Below are positions 53,914 to 62,337 of a stretch of 62,337 bases of DNA, piece by piece. The number at the start of each line of letters is the position of its first letter. Positions within the stretch are counted from its first letter, which is position 1. The translations under genes were made by a program, and so were the position numbers. Origin of the DNA: Desulfobacteraceae bacterium (GTDB lineage: Bacteria > Desulfobacterota > Desulfobacteria > Desulfobacterales > Desulfobacteraceae); assembly GCA_016743945.1 (NCBI GenBank), contig JADGFI010000036.1, positions 1-62,337 of the forward strand, in the 5' to 3' direction. The notes under the pieces were generated by a model. The model ran no database searches. It was not told where the DNA came from and worked only from the letters and a program-made list of their open reading frames with translations.

Positions 53914-55224
53914 ATGAGTCTTGTCTGTGATATTTCGTTCAAGGAAAAGGCTAATATATTTTCCTTTGAGTACCTAAAGTGTTTGTTGTTCATTAATAAT
54001 CTTGAATCCGACGATTATCTGTTTACCAAAAAACTGTATTCCAAACTCATTACCACCTCCCATATCCTGGAAGATTTCTTGGATTTTCACGGGGCAAAAA
54101 AAAATAAAGAGTGGGTTTTTTACCGCGAGTTAAGTGCCAGCGTCCGTCATCTTTCCCTTGCCTGTTATTCCCAGCGTCATCTGTTGAACCGGTTTAAATT
54201 TTACCGAATTGAAAATGGTCACCAGGACATGTTTAAATTAGAGGCGTTAGATACCCTGAGGATTATCCAGGATTCCTTGAAGCTGGCCGTACCGGTTATC
54301 CTAGACGAAGCAAAGCGGCTGGACATTACCATTCCTGAAACCGGGTATGACCTAAGTTATTTTCCCGGAATAACCTCTTCTCAGCATCTGGATCACAACA
54401 TAGATGATTTTAATGCAAAAGATAACCAGAAAGAAAATTTAACCCGGATTGCCAGTGAATTTCTTGAGGTGATCAAAGATTTTGACCAATTTTCCTTTTA
54501 TGAGCGATATGATTTAAAAAAGATCAATCAATTGGTTCCCGGGAAAATCAATGAAGTGATTATTCGCAGTTATGAAATGAGGATCCATAATATTCAATCC
54601 TCCTTTGATTCCTATGTGGTAAATTCTGAGTCCTCTTCTGGAAATGTAATTTTAGATGAGCTCCGCAGTCATTTTTCCGTTGTTTTCCATATTTTACAGG
54701 TCATGGGCCGGTTATTGCATTTTTATGAACGCCACTTATATAACGTTGGGTTTAAAGATGTTTATAAGAATGTCAGTGTTGCCTTGTCCGAATTGATTGA
54801 TCGGGACCTTCTTTTGGACCGGGCGGTAAATTTTTGTCTTTTTTATGCGGCCAAGTTTCTTTCTTCGGGTAAGGAAGTCGCTTTTAGAATCATTAATGAA
54901 AATATGGAAAGATCCACCATCCAGGTGGGCATTCCAAAAGACAGAGGATTTCATAGTCGCCCCAGCCTTTTGGTGGCAAAAATCGTTCAGCACTACGGTG
55001 GTGAGGTGAAGTTGCAGGTGGGAGAAGATTTCTTTGATGCCTCATCGGTTCTTGATATACAATGGGCCGGGGGCAAGATCAAAAAGGAAGAAATTGAAAT
55101 CGTTTCCTTTACTGGTGATTCAAGAGCTTTGAACGATCTTGTTATACTGGCAGGTGTGAACTATGGCGAAGACCACATGGGCAAAGGAATTCCTTTACCC
55201 AAAGAATTATCCTATTTGAGCTAA
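53914..55224 (+). CDS. Unknown helical protein fused to an HPr-like phosphocarrier domain
   Basis: 436 residues. The first 330 have no recognised fold and appear mostly helical, with no membrane segment or signal peptide. The last 85 (about 334-418) form an HPr-like domain: GFHSRPSLLVAKIV places the active-site His at H347, in the position of His15, and DASSVLDIQWAGGKI continues the motif. HPr carries phosphate from enzyme I to sugar transporters or regulators. No PTS gene is near. The domain may be a sensory or regulatory HPr relative, such as those that control carbon or nitrogen metabolism, but the link is not shown by the sequence. Confidence 0.75.
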   Translation: MSLVCDISFKEKANIFSFEYLKCLLFINNLESDDYLFTKKLYSKLITTSHILEDFLDFHGAKKNKEWVFYRELSASVRHLSLACYSQRHLLNRFKFYRIENGHQDMFKLEALDTLRIIQDSLKLAVPVILDEAKRLDITIPETGYDLSYFPGITSSQHLDHNIDDFNAKDNQKENLTRIASEFLEVIKDFDQFSFYERYDLKKINQLVPGKINEVIIRSYEMRIHNIQSSFDSYVVNSESSSGNVILDELRSHFSVVFHILQVMGRLLHFYERHLYNVGFKDVYKNVSVALSELIDRDLLLDRAVNFCLFYAAKFLSSGKEVAFRIINENMERSTIQVGIPKDRGFHSRPSLLVAKIVQHYGGEVKLQVGEDFFDASSVLDIQWAGGKIKKEEIEIVSFTGDSRALNDLVILAGVNYGEDHMGKGIPLPKELSYLS

Positions 55225-55244
55225 AGATAAATTAGGCGAATTAA

Positions 55245-55955
55245 ATGAAGGGTTTCAGGCATATTGCCATTATTGTTGCTGGCGGCAAAGGACAGCGCAT
55301 GCAGTCCAAACAAAAAAAGCAATACCTGGAATTGGAGAAGATTCCCATTTTAACCAGGACCATCAAGGTCTTTGAATCCCATGAAAAAATTTGTGATATT
55401 ATTTTGGTTATTCCAAAAGAGGACAAAAAATTTTGCAGGGAATCCATTCTGGAACCCTTTGACTTCAAGACCCCCATTCATTTAGTCGCTGGCGGGATAA
55501 GACGTCAGGAATCTGTTTTTAACGGTTTGAAAAAAACCTGCGAATTATCCCCCGACCTTGACAAAACCGTGGTACTGATACATGATGGGGTCAGGCCCTT
55601 TATTGGAAAAACATTAATTGATGATTGTATTGCCAAGGCCACTATAAATGGGGCCTGTATCCCTGCTATAAAAATTACAGATACCGTAAAAAAAGTTTTG
55701 GATGGTCAGAAAATTGCTAAAACCCTTGACCGGGATTTTCTATATAAAGCCCAGACCCCTCAGGTCTTTCGCCTTGATCTTGTTTTACGCGCATATGCCC
55801 ATGCAAAGGCCACTTTATTTGCTGGAACCGATGATGCTTCCTTGATGGAACATGCAGGGCTTCTTGTTTGTGTCACCGATGGGTCTTTGTTCAATATTAA
55901 ACTAACAACCCCCGAAGATCTTTCCCTGGCCCGCTATCTTTTAAGTACCCTATAA
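55245..55955 (+). CDS. ispD: 2-C-methyl-D-erythritol 4-phosphate cytidylyltransferase IspD
   Basis: 236 residues with the nucleotide-binding AIIVAGGKGQRM, the KKQYLEL block, HDGVRPFIG and the cofactor/metal residues in TDTVKKV and AQTPQVFRLD. IspD makes CDP-ME from MEP and CTP in the non-mevalonate isoprenoid pathway. It follows the HPr-fusion gene by 20 bases on the same strand. The ispF gene often found beside it is not here. Confidence 0.95.
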   Translation: MKGFRHIAIIVAGGKGQRMQSKQKKQYLELEKIPILTRTIKVFESHEKICDIILVIPKEDKKFCRESILEPFDFKTPIHLVAGGIRRQESVFNGLKKTCELSPDLDKTVVLIHDGVRPFIGKTLIDDCIAKATINGACIPAIKITDTVKKVLDGQKIAKTLDRDFLYKAQTPQVFRLDLVLRAYAHAKATLFAGTDDASLMEHAGLLVCVTDGSLFNIKLTTPEDLSLARYLLSTL

Positions 55956-56050
55956 TTTGACCCATTCTTCACGGGTATTGAACAAGTTATTGCTTTACTT
56001 TAAAGGGAAAGTATGTAACATTTTACCCTCAAAAACTTTATAGAACTATC

Positions 56051-56103
56051 ATCTGGCCTGGCCAGATATTTGGTATTGACCTTGAAACAAAGTTGCGCAT
56101 AAT
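56051..56103 (+). promoter_or_regulatory. Promoter with palindromic operator upstream of the binding-protein gene
   Basis: A perfect palindrome ATCTGGCC-T-GGCCAGAT (56051-56067) sits 8 bases before a -35 box TTGACC (56076-56081), a 16-base spacer and a -10 box CATAAT (56098-56103). The ATG at 56150 has a CGGAGG site. The palindrome is placed for an activator or repressor. Confidence 0.65.
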
Positions 56104-56149
56104 AAAGGGCAAATATCCTTATATACGCTTATAATTCGGAGGTATCTCG

Positions 56150-57088
56150 ATGGCGGTAAAACCTGCAATAAAGATCGGCTATTTAAAGATTACAGACCAT
56201 CTTATCCTGGGGGTTAGTGATCTCAAATTAAAAAAAGGGATGGAAAAATTTGAGCATTGCACACTTGAGCCTGTGGTTAAAAACGGATGGAATGAGGTTG
56301 CAGATGCACTTTCTGTCAAATCCCTTGATGGTGCGCTGATCCTTGCGCCCACTGCCATGGATTTGTTTAAATCCGGGGTAGACTTAAAATTATTGCTTTT
56401 TGCCCACAAATCCGGAAGCATTTTGGTAAAGAGCAAAAACGCCCAGATCGAAACAATAGAAGATTTTGCCGGTAAAACCGTTTTAATCCCCTACCAATTA
56501 TCCATCCACAATATGCTGTTTCACAAACTTTTATCGGAAAAAGGCCTGAAACCTGGGCGGTCCACAGAAAAGGGAATTGATGTGACCCTGGAAGTTGTGG
56601 CACCCTTCCAGATGCCCGAAGCCATTGAATATGATGAAGAGGGTGAGATAGGTGGTTTTATTGTGGCAGAACCCTTTGGGTCCCAGGTGATTGCCCAGGG
56701 GCACGGTGAAGAATTTGCGCTTTCAAAGGATCTTTGGCCGGGGCATCCTTGTTGTGTTTTTGTCGTGAGATCAGAGATTATTGAGAAACATCCCGAAGCA
56801 ATCCAGGAAATTTGCAACAGCTTTGTGAAATCGGGTCTTGCCATTGATGCACAACCAGATCCAGCCTCGGTCATTGGGGGGGACTTTTTATCCCAGGATC
56901 GAGAATTGATTCGAAAGGTTCTCACCACGCCGCCGGATCGGATTACCACAGGTGAGCTGTTCCCGGTAATAGAAGATCTTGATATCATCCAGAAATATAT
57001 GATGGATAAAATGAAGATTATGACAAGTCTTATTGACCTTGAAAAATTTGTAAATACCGAATTTGCAATTAAAGCAGGTGCTAAATAA
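56150..57088 (+). CDS. NMT1/SsuA-like substrate-binding protein without signal peptide
   Basis: 312 residues of the NMT1/SsuA/TauA type (VAEPFGSQVIAQ, and FAGKTVLIPYQLSIHN). Related periplasmic proteins bind nitrate, sulfonates, bicarbonate or thiamine precursors. Here the start is KPAIKIGYLKITDH, with no signal peptide, no lipobox and no transporter genes beside it, so it seems cytoplasmic. It could be a regulator-linked sensor or a precursor-binding protein as in THI5/NMT1. Promoter and palindrome just upstream suggest regulated expression. Confidence 0.75.
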   Translation: MAVKPAIKIGYLKITDHLILGVSDLKLKKGMEKFEHCTLEPVVKNGWNEVADALSVKSLDGALILAPTAMDLFKSGVDLKLLLFAHKSGSILVKSKNAQIETIEDFAGKTVLIPYQLSIHNMLFHKLLSEKGLKPGRSTEKGIDVTLEVVAPFQMPEAIEYDEEGEIGGFIVAEPFGSQVIAQGHGEEFALSKDLWPGHPCCVFVVRSEIIEKHPEAIQEICNSFVKSGLAIDAQPDPASVIGGDFLSQDRELIRKVLTTPPDRITTGELFPVIEDLDIIQKYMMDKMKIMTSLIDLEKFVNTEFAIKAGAK

Positions 57089-57094
57089 ATAAAA

Positions 57095-58600
57095 TTATTT
57101 GGCAGAATCAATAAATTTGTATATTTGGGAAATCGACTGCTCACTCCATTGTGATTTCCCTGAAATCGTTTGAACCCCATCCAGGTTCAGACGGCGTGTG
57201 GTTTCTTGGGCACTCAAATTCTCTGTTTTGAGGCCTATAATTATTTTCATGACAGCCGCCTTGTATTCCTTAAGATTTTCTTCCGGGGTGATATCCGGTT
57301 TTAAAGACGGGGGGTCGCTAATAAGGATACCTAGGTCATCTATCGGATCAATGGGGAGTAAGGAACCGGGAACCGTTGAATCAGGTGTGATCAATAAAGA
57401 CAGATCATCCAGTACCACTGGGGTGTGTGATTCTTCTGTGGTTGGGGTCTCTATCAGCAACGACAGATTGTCCAGTTCCGGTGTTTTTAAAGGAGCGCTA
57501 TCATCAATTAATAGGGACAGGTCATCCAATAAGGACAGGCCTGGGCAACGATTTGTTTCAGGTGAGGCCTGGGTTGAAATCGTATCTATCAAAGCTGATA
57601 AATTGTCCAATTTTTCTGGCTCGGGAGTCGGTTCAAGAAGCCTAGCGAGGTCATCAATCTCAGTCACTTTCTCTTCTTTTGTCGGGTTTACTGGCTGGGG
57701 TTCCTGGTCGATGAGAGCGGCTAAATCATCTAATTCGGGTTCGATTTTTATGGTTTGGGGTGAATCTTCGGGGGGGTGAGACATAATGTCTCCCGGGATA
57801 TTTTGGACACCCACAAGGGGATCTCCAAGGAGAATATCCGCTTCGATTAAATCAGACAGATCATCCATTTGGATGTCGCTGGCTTCCAATAGATCAATGG
57901 GGGGATCTGGAGAATCAAATATCTCCGGGTAATCGTTTTGTCCGGGATCCCCGGTATCTTCGAGATCTGCCAGGCCCATATCCGGGTTTGTTTCATCTAA
58001 GGTCATTGCCAGTGCTGCCTGGCGGGCCATTTCCCTTGTGGGGGAATCAAGGCGTCGGTGTTGATTCATTTCCTGGAGCGCATTGGCAATATTGTTCATG
58101 GCATTGGCTTTTTTCTCTTCAGCCTCGGCTCGTTTTTCAATGGCAACTGCTTTTTTTTCTTCTGCGTTGGCTCTTTTTTCATGGGCCGTGGCAACTCTGT
58201 TTTGCAAAACTGCAATATCATCAAACATTGATTTAATAAGTGTGAGTCCATCCTTACTTATCCGAATATCTTGATGGGGGTGTTCCGGAAAATCGTGGTC
58301 CCTTTTTGAGTCAGATTTTTCTGGGTCAACTTTTTCTGGGCTTGATTTTATAGGGGGTGAGGATTCTTGTGACCCGGTTTTAAGCTCCTGATCTATCTCC
58401 GATGGCAGCAACCCTGCCTCCAGAGATTCTTGAACTTTAATTAAAACCGGGATGGTATTGCGTGAATAGTAATGATGCCCATCAATGCGGTCAAAGGGCA
58501 ACCATGGGCTGAACCGCTTTAAAATGAATTTTAGGGTGACAATTCCAGAATTCAGCTCTCGTGCGATGTCACTGATTGATAATGGTTTTTCCGGGTTCAT
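57095..58600 (-). CDS. Acidic repeat protein with eight LDDLSLLI-type motifs, unknown function
   Basis: 501 residues. The N-terminus (1-65) looks like a MerR-type helix-turn-helix (LSISDIARELNSGIVTLKFI, in part). A coiled coil of KRAEAEEKKA repeats spans about 135-175. An acidic, proline-rich stretch (235-430) contains eight copies of a motif [LIM]-D-[DN]-L-x-x-L-[IL], spaced about 16-45 residues apart: for example LDDLAALID, LDNLSALID and LDDLSLLIT. The C-terminus (about 440-501, SAQETTRRLNLDG and SEQSISQIYKFI) recalls the recombinase-type helical domain of serine recombinases. No catalytic site is seen. Confidence 0.65.
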   Translation of the reverse strand: MNPEKPLSISDIARELNSGIVTLKFILKRFSPWLPFDRIDGHHYYSRNTIPVLIKVQESLEAGLLPSEIDQELKTGSQESSPPIKSSPEKVDPEKSDSKRDHDFPEHPHQDIRISKDGLTLIKSMFDDIAVLQNRVATAHEKRANAEEKKAVAIEKRAEAEEKKANAMNNIANALQEMNQHRRLDSPTREMARQAALAMTLDETNPDMGLADLEDTGDPGQNDYPEIFDSPDPPIDLLEASDIQMDDLSDLIEADILLGDPLVGVQNIPGDIMSHPPEDSPQTIKIEPELDDLAALIDQEPQPVNPTKEEKVTEIDDLARLLEPTPEPEKLDNLSALIDTISTQASPETNRCPGLSLLDDLSLLIDDSAPLKTPELDNLSLLIETPTTEESHTPVVLDDLSLLITPDSTVPGSLLPIDPIDDLGILISDPPSLKPDITPEENLKEYKAAVMKIIIGLKTENLSAQETTRRLNLDGVQTISGKSQWSEQSISQIYKFIDSAK

Positions 58601-58607
58601 TTTTGCC

Positions 58608-59513
58608 TCATTTAAACCGAATTATGGGTTTTTTTCTTCCGGTAATGCGCCGGTAGGTTTCATCGGGATACCCCAAGGCAATGACGGCATGTATTTTTTC
58701 GCCTTTTGGAATATCAATTTTGGGCTGGATGGTTTTGTCGGCTTTCATGGCTTCAACGGCAAACCCGATAAGACAGGAACCAAGTCCCATTGTGTGGGCT
58801 GCCAGCAATATATTTCCAGCGGCCAACATGGCATCTTCCTTGGGACAGCTTGCTTGCCGGCCGCTGCCGATCAGAATACAGGCAGTGGCACCATGGAACA
58901 GCCGGTCAATATCCTGATTTTCCATTTCATCCATGGCATCCTTTACCGATGAATAATATTCTCTATAATAGGCATCAAGGGCTTTGATACCCACAAGGCG
59001 CAGCCCTTTCCGTAAAAAAAAATTTTCAGCCTTTTTGTTCAAACTCTGGAAAAAATGTTGTATGGATGTACCAAAATCGACCACCGCTTGTCTAGAGGAA
59101 AGGCAGGTAAAGGTCCATTCCTGGCTATTGGTTCCCGAGGGGGATAAAATTGCCAATTTAATGAGATCCCGCAAGATTTTAACTTCCACGGGGCGGGTTT
59201 TAAAATTTCGGCAGGATCTTCTGGAAGCCATGAGCCTGGCAATATCTGTGGTGGGGAACTCCCCAAAATTCATCCATTTTTTATCCAGAGAAAAGGTTTC
59301 AAATGAGGTCATTTCCGTATCAAGGGCTTTCACTTCTATGGCGTCTGCCGGGCAAACGGCCATACAATGACCGCATGAAAGAGAATTTTCTCCCGTGACA
59401 ACGGCAATGCCATTGATAAGAGAAAGGGTATCAGAAGGGCAGACCTCAAGACAAAGGCCACATCCGGTGCATTTATCAGGGTCAACAACAGTGGTTACAT
59501 TTCTCGGATTCAT
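58608..59513 (-). CDS. Ferredoxin-domain nitroreductase-family protein
   Basis: 301 residues from the ATG at 59513, which has an AGGA site; a longer start at 59546 lacks one. Two [4Fe-4S] motifs at the N-terminus, CTGCGLCLEVC and CGHCMAVCP, are followed by the FMN-binding nitroreductase fold (RRSCRNF, SPSGTNSQEW, GLGSCLIGFA). The Fe-S domain can feed electrons to the FMN from ferredoxin-type donors, a common anaerobic design. The substrate is unknown. It has its own transcription direction and no visible partner. Confidence 0.88.
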   Translation of the reverse strand: MNPRNVTTVVDPDKCTGCGLCLEVCPSDTLSLINGIAVVTGENSLSCGHCMAVCPADAIEVKALDTEMTSFETFSLDKKWMNFGEFPTTDIARLMASRRSCRNFKTRPVEVKILRDLIKLAILSPSGTNSQEWTFTCLSSRQAVVDFGTSIQHFFQSLNKKAENFFLRKGLRLVGIKALDAYYREYYSSVKDAMDEMENQDIDRLFHGATACILIGSGRQASCPKEDAMLAAGNILLAAHTMGLGSCLIGFAVEAMKADKTIQPKIDIPKGEKIHAVIALGYPDETYRRITGRKKPIIRFK

Positions 59514-59884
59514 TAAGGGTCCTGAAAAATTTAAGTTAAATGCCATATTGGTATCATAAATTTCTTAACACAGAAAGAAATATATATGGGAGATTTGCGA
59601 AAATCAATACACAGAGGAGGTGTGTAATTATTCGCGATTAGTAATGCTGAAGCAAATGACCGCAAATGGTATGGCAAATAGAGTAAATTGTTTGACACTG
59701 TTTTCTTAACTTGTTATATTGTAAGTAATTAAACATCTCATCTAAACTTCGTTCCGATAAAAGAGCAGTGCCCGAAATATCAACTTTTCAAAGATGAAAT
59801 GTGTTCCTGTTGTACCCGAAAATTGAAAAATTCCAACCAATATTGAATGGCAGCTGTCTCTTTGCTGCTTAAGGGGAGGGTAAA
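59514..59884 (+). promoter_or_regulatory. 371-base intergenic region with the prkA promoter
   Basis: It contains a sigma-70 promoter at 59692-59720: perfect TTGACA (59692-59697), 17-base spacer, TATATT (59715-59720), with a start near 59727 and a 158-base leader before prkA. I see no coding frame. The other half, upstream of the nitroreductase gene, is AT-rich without a clear promoter. Confidence 0.7.
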
Positions 59885-61948
59885 ATGGCCAACAAAGCAA
59901 ATCCGAAATCTTTGGTACACCATGTTGATGCGGTTAAAAAAGGGAAAAAGGTTTTTGAAGATGCCTTTCAAGGTGTTTCCCGGATGATTTTAGATGCCGG
60001 TATTCAAAAAATTACCGTTAAAGGAAAGACCACCTATCAATTTGATTTGTTCAGCCAGGGGAAAAAACATCTGATTGGTATGTATGATGAAATCAATAGC
60101 CTTGTTTCCTTTGTAAAGGATGCCTCCGAAGGGGGGTCCTCAAGGGAAATGGCCTTTGTCCTGGTGGGAGAACCCGGCAATGGCAAGACTTTTTTGGTGG
60201 AATATCTCTGTTCCCGGTACCGGGAGTTTTTAACCATTGCCGAAAATAGAAAACACACCTTCCGGTTTGTTAATTTAGACAAGCTGGGGGGATATGGAAA
60301 AATCTCATTTATTGAATCCCAGACCTATGAAGACCCCATGATCCTTGCCATGAGCCTTGATGAAACAAAAGAGCTCTCCATGGAATATCTGTCCAAAAAG
60401 TTTAAATTTACACCCCGGCAAATAGAAAATCTTTATGATAAATATCGGCCCTTGGGGGCCTGTTCCGCCTATATCTGGAATCAGATCAGAGAAGCCTGTG
60501 ACAACGATATTACCAAGATGCTTTCTTTTATAGAAATTACCCAGGTGCCGCTGATAGAGAGTCTTGGCACCATCACCGGTAAATATCCGGCCAAGGACAA
60601 GATAACCTCGTCTGCTGTGGATCTTATGGGAGAAGAATCCATCCAGCGGTTGCTGCATATCTCTGATTCCAACAACCCTTACCGGTTTGATCTGCGTCGG
60701 GGGGCCCTGGCCCGGGTTGCCGGCGGCGGGATTCATTTCAGTGATGAGATCTATAAGAATAAAAAGGACCTGGTCCAGGTCTACCTGGGGGTTATCCAGA
60801 ACCGGACCATTGAACTGGACGGCTTTAAATGGCCCATTGATACCCTGATTATTGCCACCAGCAATAATTCCGAGTTTGATACTTTTTTGTCGGAACGGGA
60901 AGAAGCCCCCATCATAGACAGGTGCAGAATCTGTTATGTGGCCCACAACACAGACTATAAGATTCAACGCTATTTGACTGACTATGCCATAGGCACCGAT
61001 ACCAAGCGTTCTTTGGCCCACGAGGTGCTCCACCAGGATCCCAATTTGAACTATGCAGCTTCCGTTGGCGTGGTCTTGACCCGGTTACCCCGTTCAGACA
61101 AACTAACCCCCGTGGAAACCATGAAACTTGCGGCCGGTGAAGTGGCCGGTGAAAAGAGTTTGAAAACCCTGGCGGAACTCATTGATTCCCTGAACCAGGA
61201 CACCGAGATCACCAAGCGGTTCGGACAAAAGGGAATGGGTCAGCGGAACCTGGGGCGGGCAGTTCAGCTATTGCTGGAAAGTTCGGAAACCAATGAAGGC
61301 AAGTGTATGTTTGCCCTGGATATCTTTAAAGCCCTTGAAAGGACGGTGCTCGATTATGTCCAGGAACCCGCTGACCGGGCAAAATTTAAAGAAGACCTGA
61401 AGATTGCCCGGGGGCTGTATCGCGAGCGGATTATGACGGAAATGTTCAATGCCTATATGGATGAACCCCTGGCCATTAAAAAGGATGTCTTAAATTATGT
61501 CAACATGATCATAGGAGTGGACGCTGAACACCTGGGACCTGATATGATGTGGAAATACAAGGATCCCCAGACCGGAGAACTGCGGGCGCTTAAAATTGAT
61601 GAACGCTACATCAAAAATGTTGAGGAGCGGTTGGGCTTGAAAACAGAAGAGCAGCGGGCTTCTTTTAGAAATTCCATTCGAAAAATCTACGGACAAAAAT
61701 TGAGTGTGGATGCCAATTACGATTTCATGGACAATCTGGATTTGGTCAAGGCCATTACCGATGTGCGGTTAAAATCTGATATTGCAGGGGCAGGTTCTTT
61801 GATCGGAGCGCTTGCAAATCGGACAAATGAAGAAAATCAAAAGCTCTATGATCGAATGATTTATACCATGCATGAAAAACTTGGCTATTGTCATACCTGT
61901 GCCCAAAAAACCATTGAGTATTTTTGCAGTCAGGAAGACGATAAATAA
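59885..61948 (+). CDS. PrkA/YeaG-type serine protein kinase
   Basis: 687 residues. AAA domain with Walker A GEPGNGKTFLVEYLC and the PrkA-specific region (LRRGALARVAGGGIHFSDE and IATSNNSEFDTFL), then the C-terminal PrkA kinase domain (about 450-687). Members are called serine protein kinases from B. subtilis PrkA, and E. coli YeaG acts in stress and nitrogen starvation. The start follows GGGGAGG. The next gene, yeaH-type, is the usual partner; a 7-base repeat lies between them. Confidence 0.93.
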   Translation: MANKANPKSLVHHVDAVKKGKKVFEDAFQGVSRMILDAGIQKITVKGKTTYQFDLFSQGKKHLIGMYDEINSLVSFVKDASEGGSSREMAFVLVGEPGNGKTFLVEYLCSRYREFLTIAENRKHTFRFVNLDKLGGYGKISFIESQTYEDPMILAMSLDETKELSMEYLSKKFKFTPRQIENLYDKYRPLGACSAYIWNQIREACDNDITKMLSFIEITQVPLIESLGTITGKYPAKDKITSSAVDLMGEESIQRLLHISDSNNPYRFDLRRGALARVAGGGIHFSDEIYKNKKDLVQVYLGVIQNRTIELDGFKWPIDTLIIATSNNSEFDTFLSEREEAPIIDRCRICYVAHNTDYKIQRYLTDYAIGTDTKRSLAHEVLHQDPNLNYAASVGVVLTRLPRSDKLTPVETMKLAAGEVAGEKSLKTLAELIDSLNQDTEITKRFGQKGMGQRNLGRAVQLLLESSETNEGKCMFALDIFKALERTVLDYVQEPADRAKFKEDLKIARGLYRERIMTEMFNAYMDEPLAIKKDVLNYVNMIIGVDAEHLGPDMMWKYKDPQTGELRALKIDERYIKNVEERLGLKTEEQRASFRNSIRKIYGQKLSVDANYDFMDNLDLVKAITDVRLKSDIAGAGSLIGALANRTNEENQKLYDRMIYTMHEKLGYCHTCAQKTIEYFCSQEDDK

Positions 61949-61988
61949 ATGTAACTGTTTTGAGTATTGAGGGAGATGGTTATTTTTT

Positions 61989-62030
61989 CACAACCCACAA
62001 CCCACAACCCACAACCCACAACCCACAACT
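61989..62030 (+). repeat. Tandem repeat of CACAACC
   Basis: Five perfect copies and one changed copy (CACAACT) of a 7-base unit lie 41 bases after the prkA stop and about 22 bases before the next ATG. Repeat copies of this kind vary by slippage. The position could affect translation of the yeaH-type gene. Confidence 0.85.
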
Positions 62031-62051
62031 CATAATGAGGGAGACCCTGTC

Positions 62052-62337
62052 ATGATAACCCTTGATGAACTCCTTGAAAGAGACAGACAAAGAGAAGAAG
62101 ATGGATTTAAGCGAAAGATTCGCATCGGACAAATTGTAAAACCCGGTTCCGGAGGCAAGGAAAAGATAATCGTGGTGCCGACAACCGTGGAAGAAAAACT
62201 AATCCATGACGAAATAAACATGGATCTTGAACAAGGAGAGGGGGAACCCACCGGGGGAACAGGAGAAGGGGAAGAAGGCGATATTATCGGTGAACAGCCG
62301 GTCCGACCCGAAGAAGGTGAGGGGGAGGGAACAGGTG
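62052..62337 (+). CDS. YeaH/YhbH (DUF444) family protein, N-terminal part; runs off the window
   Basis: The ATG at 62052 opens a frame that stays open to the window end (95 codons). It starts MITLDELLERDRQREEDGF and continues through IRIGQIVKPGSGGKEKIIV. The further E/G-rich stretch (GEGEPTGGTGEGEEG) is the low-complexity region of this family. YeaH is the standard partner of PrkA/YeaG and is often transcribed with it. The remainder, with the von Willebrand-like domain, is outside the window. Confidence 0.85.
   Translation, partial: MITLDELLERDRQREEDGFKRKIRIGQIVKPGSGGKEKIIVVPTTVEEKLIHDEINMDLEQGEGEPTGGTGEGEEGDIIGEQPVRPEEGEGEGTG

Overview
The window looks like a chromosomal segment of a strictly anaerobic, sulfate-reducing Desulfobacterota bacterium, most likely in or near the Desulfobacteraceae (inference). 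The indicators are a DsrC sulfur-carrier protein with both redox cysteines, a siroheme-decarboxylase-type protein of the alternative haem pathway, a very large heterodisulfide-reductase (HdrA)/Flx/NuoEF redox cluster, a 2-hydroxyacyl-CoA-dehydratase-type activase, a nitroreductase with its own ferredoxin domain, and two genes that read through TGA as selenocysteine. Base composition is moderate to AT-rich and gene density is high. I see no insertion sequence, prophage or CRISPR array.

Layout. 1-5 kb: end of an ABC-F ATPase gene, a small membrane protein, a GspE/PilB-type ATPase with an added cyclic-nucleotide-binding domain, and a reverse-strand maf-yggS-queH operon. 5-9.8 kb: tRNA-Leu(UAA), murA, comEC and an unknown membrane protein. 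9.8-14.5 kb: a giant CoA-dehydratase-type activase with a small ribbon-helix-helix-like partner. 14.7-18.4 kb: a complete mlaEFDCA phospholipid-transport operon. 18.4-20.2 kb: nitrilase-type hydrolase, siroheme-decarboxylase-like protein and dsrC.

20.2-29.7 kb is the most unusual region. It is one reverse-strand operon in transcription order: a 128-residue N-terminal HdrA piece with selenocysteine, NuoE-like, NuoF-like, a 1084-residue NuoG/HdrA/HdrA fusion, a selenocysteine MvhD/FlxD-like subunit, two Fe-S proteins (FlxC/FlxB-like) and an FAD/NAD-binding FlxA-like subunit. Both selenoproteins look like short broken genes unless the TGA is decoded, and each has a stem-loop at the right place after the TGA. 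The first HdrA module is split between two genes, with nuoE and nuoF between the halves. The set has two separate NAD sites (NuoF, FlxA), many Fe-S clusters and no HdrB/HdrC, which suggests an NAD-linked, possibly flavin-bifurcating, ferredoxin or thiol oxidoreductase.

29.8-44.5 kb: miaA; a dual-receiver regulator behind a good sigma-54 promoter, next to an NtrC-type activator and a histidine kinase with a dinucleotide-binding-like N-terminus; an LppC-like lipoprotein; a 6-phosphofructokinase; kdsD; tRNA-Leu(UAG); an HDOD-GAF-GGDEF-PilZ protein; an XPB-like helicase. 44.6-62.3 kb: small envelope and flagellar-like proteins, an isochorismatase-type hydrolase, a SprA-like metalloprotease, hisB, dnaG-rpoD, a CAU tRNA, NIF3 protein, zinc-ribbon protein, RNase P RNA, an HPr-fusion protein, ispD, a soluble NMT1/SsuA-like binding protein behind a palindrome, an acidic repeat protein, a ferredoxin-nitroreductase, and prkA followed by the start of a yeaH-type gene. 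Starts given here were often moved from the longest reading frame to the codon supported by a ribosome-binding site or by family length.
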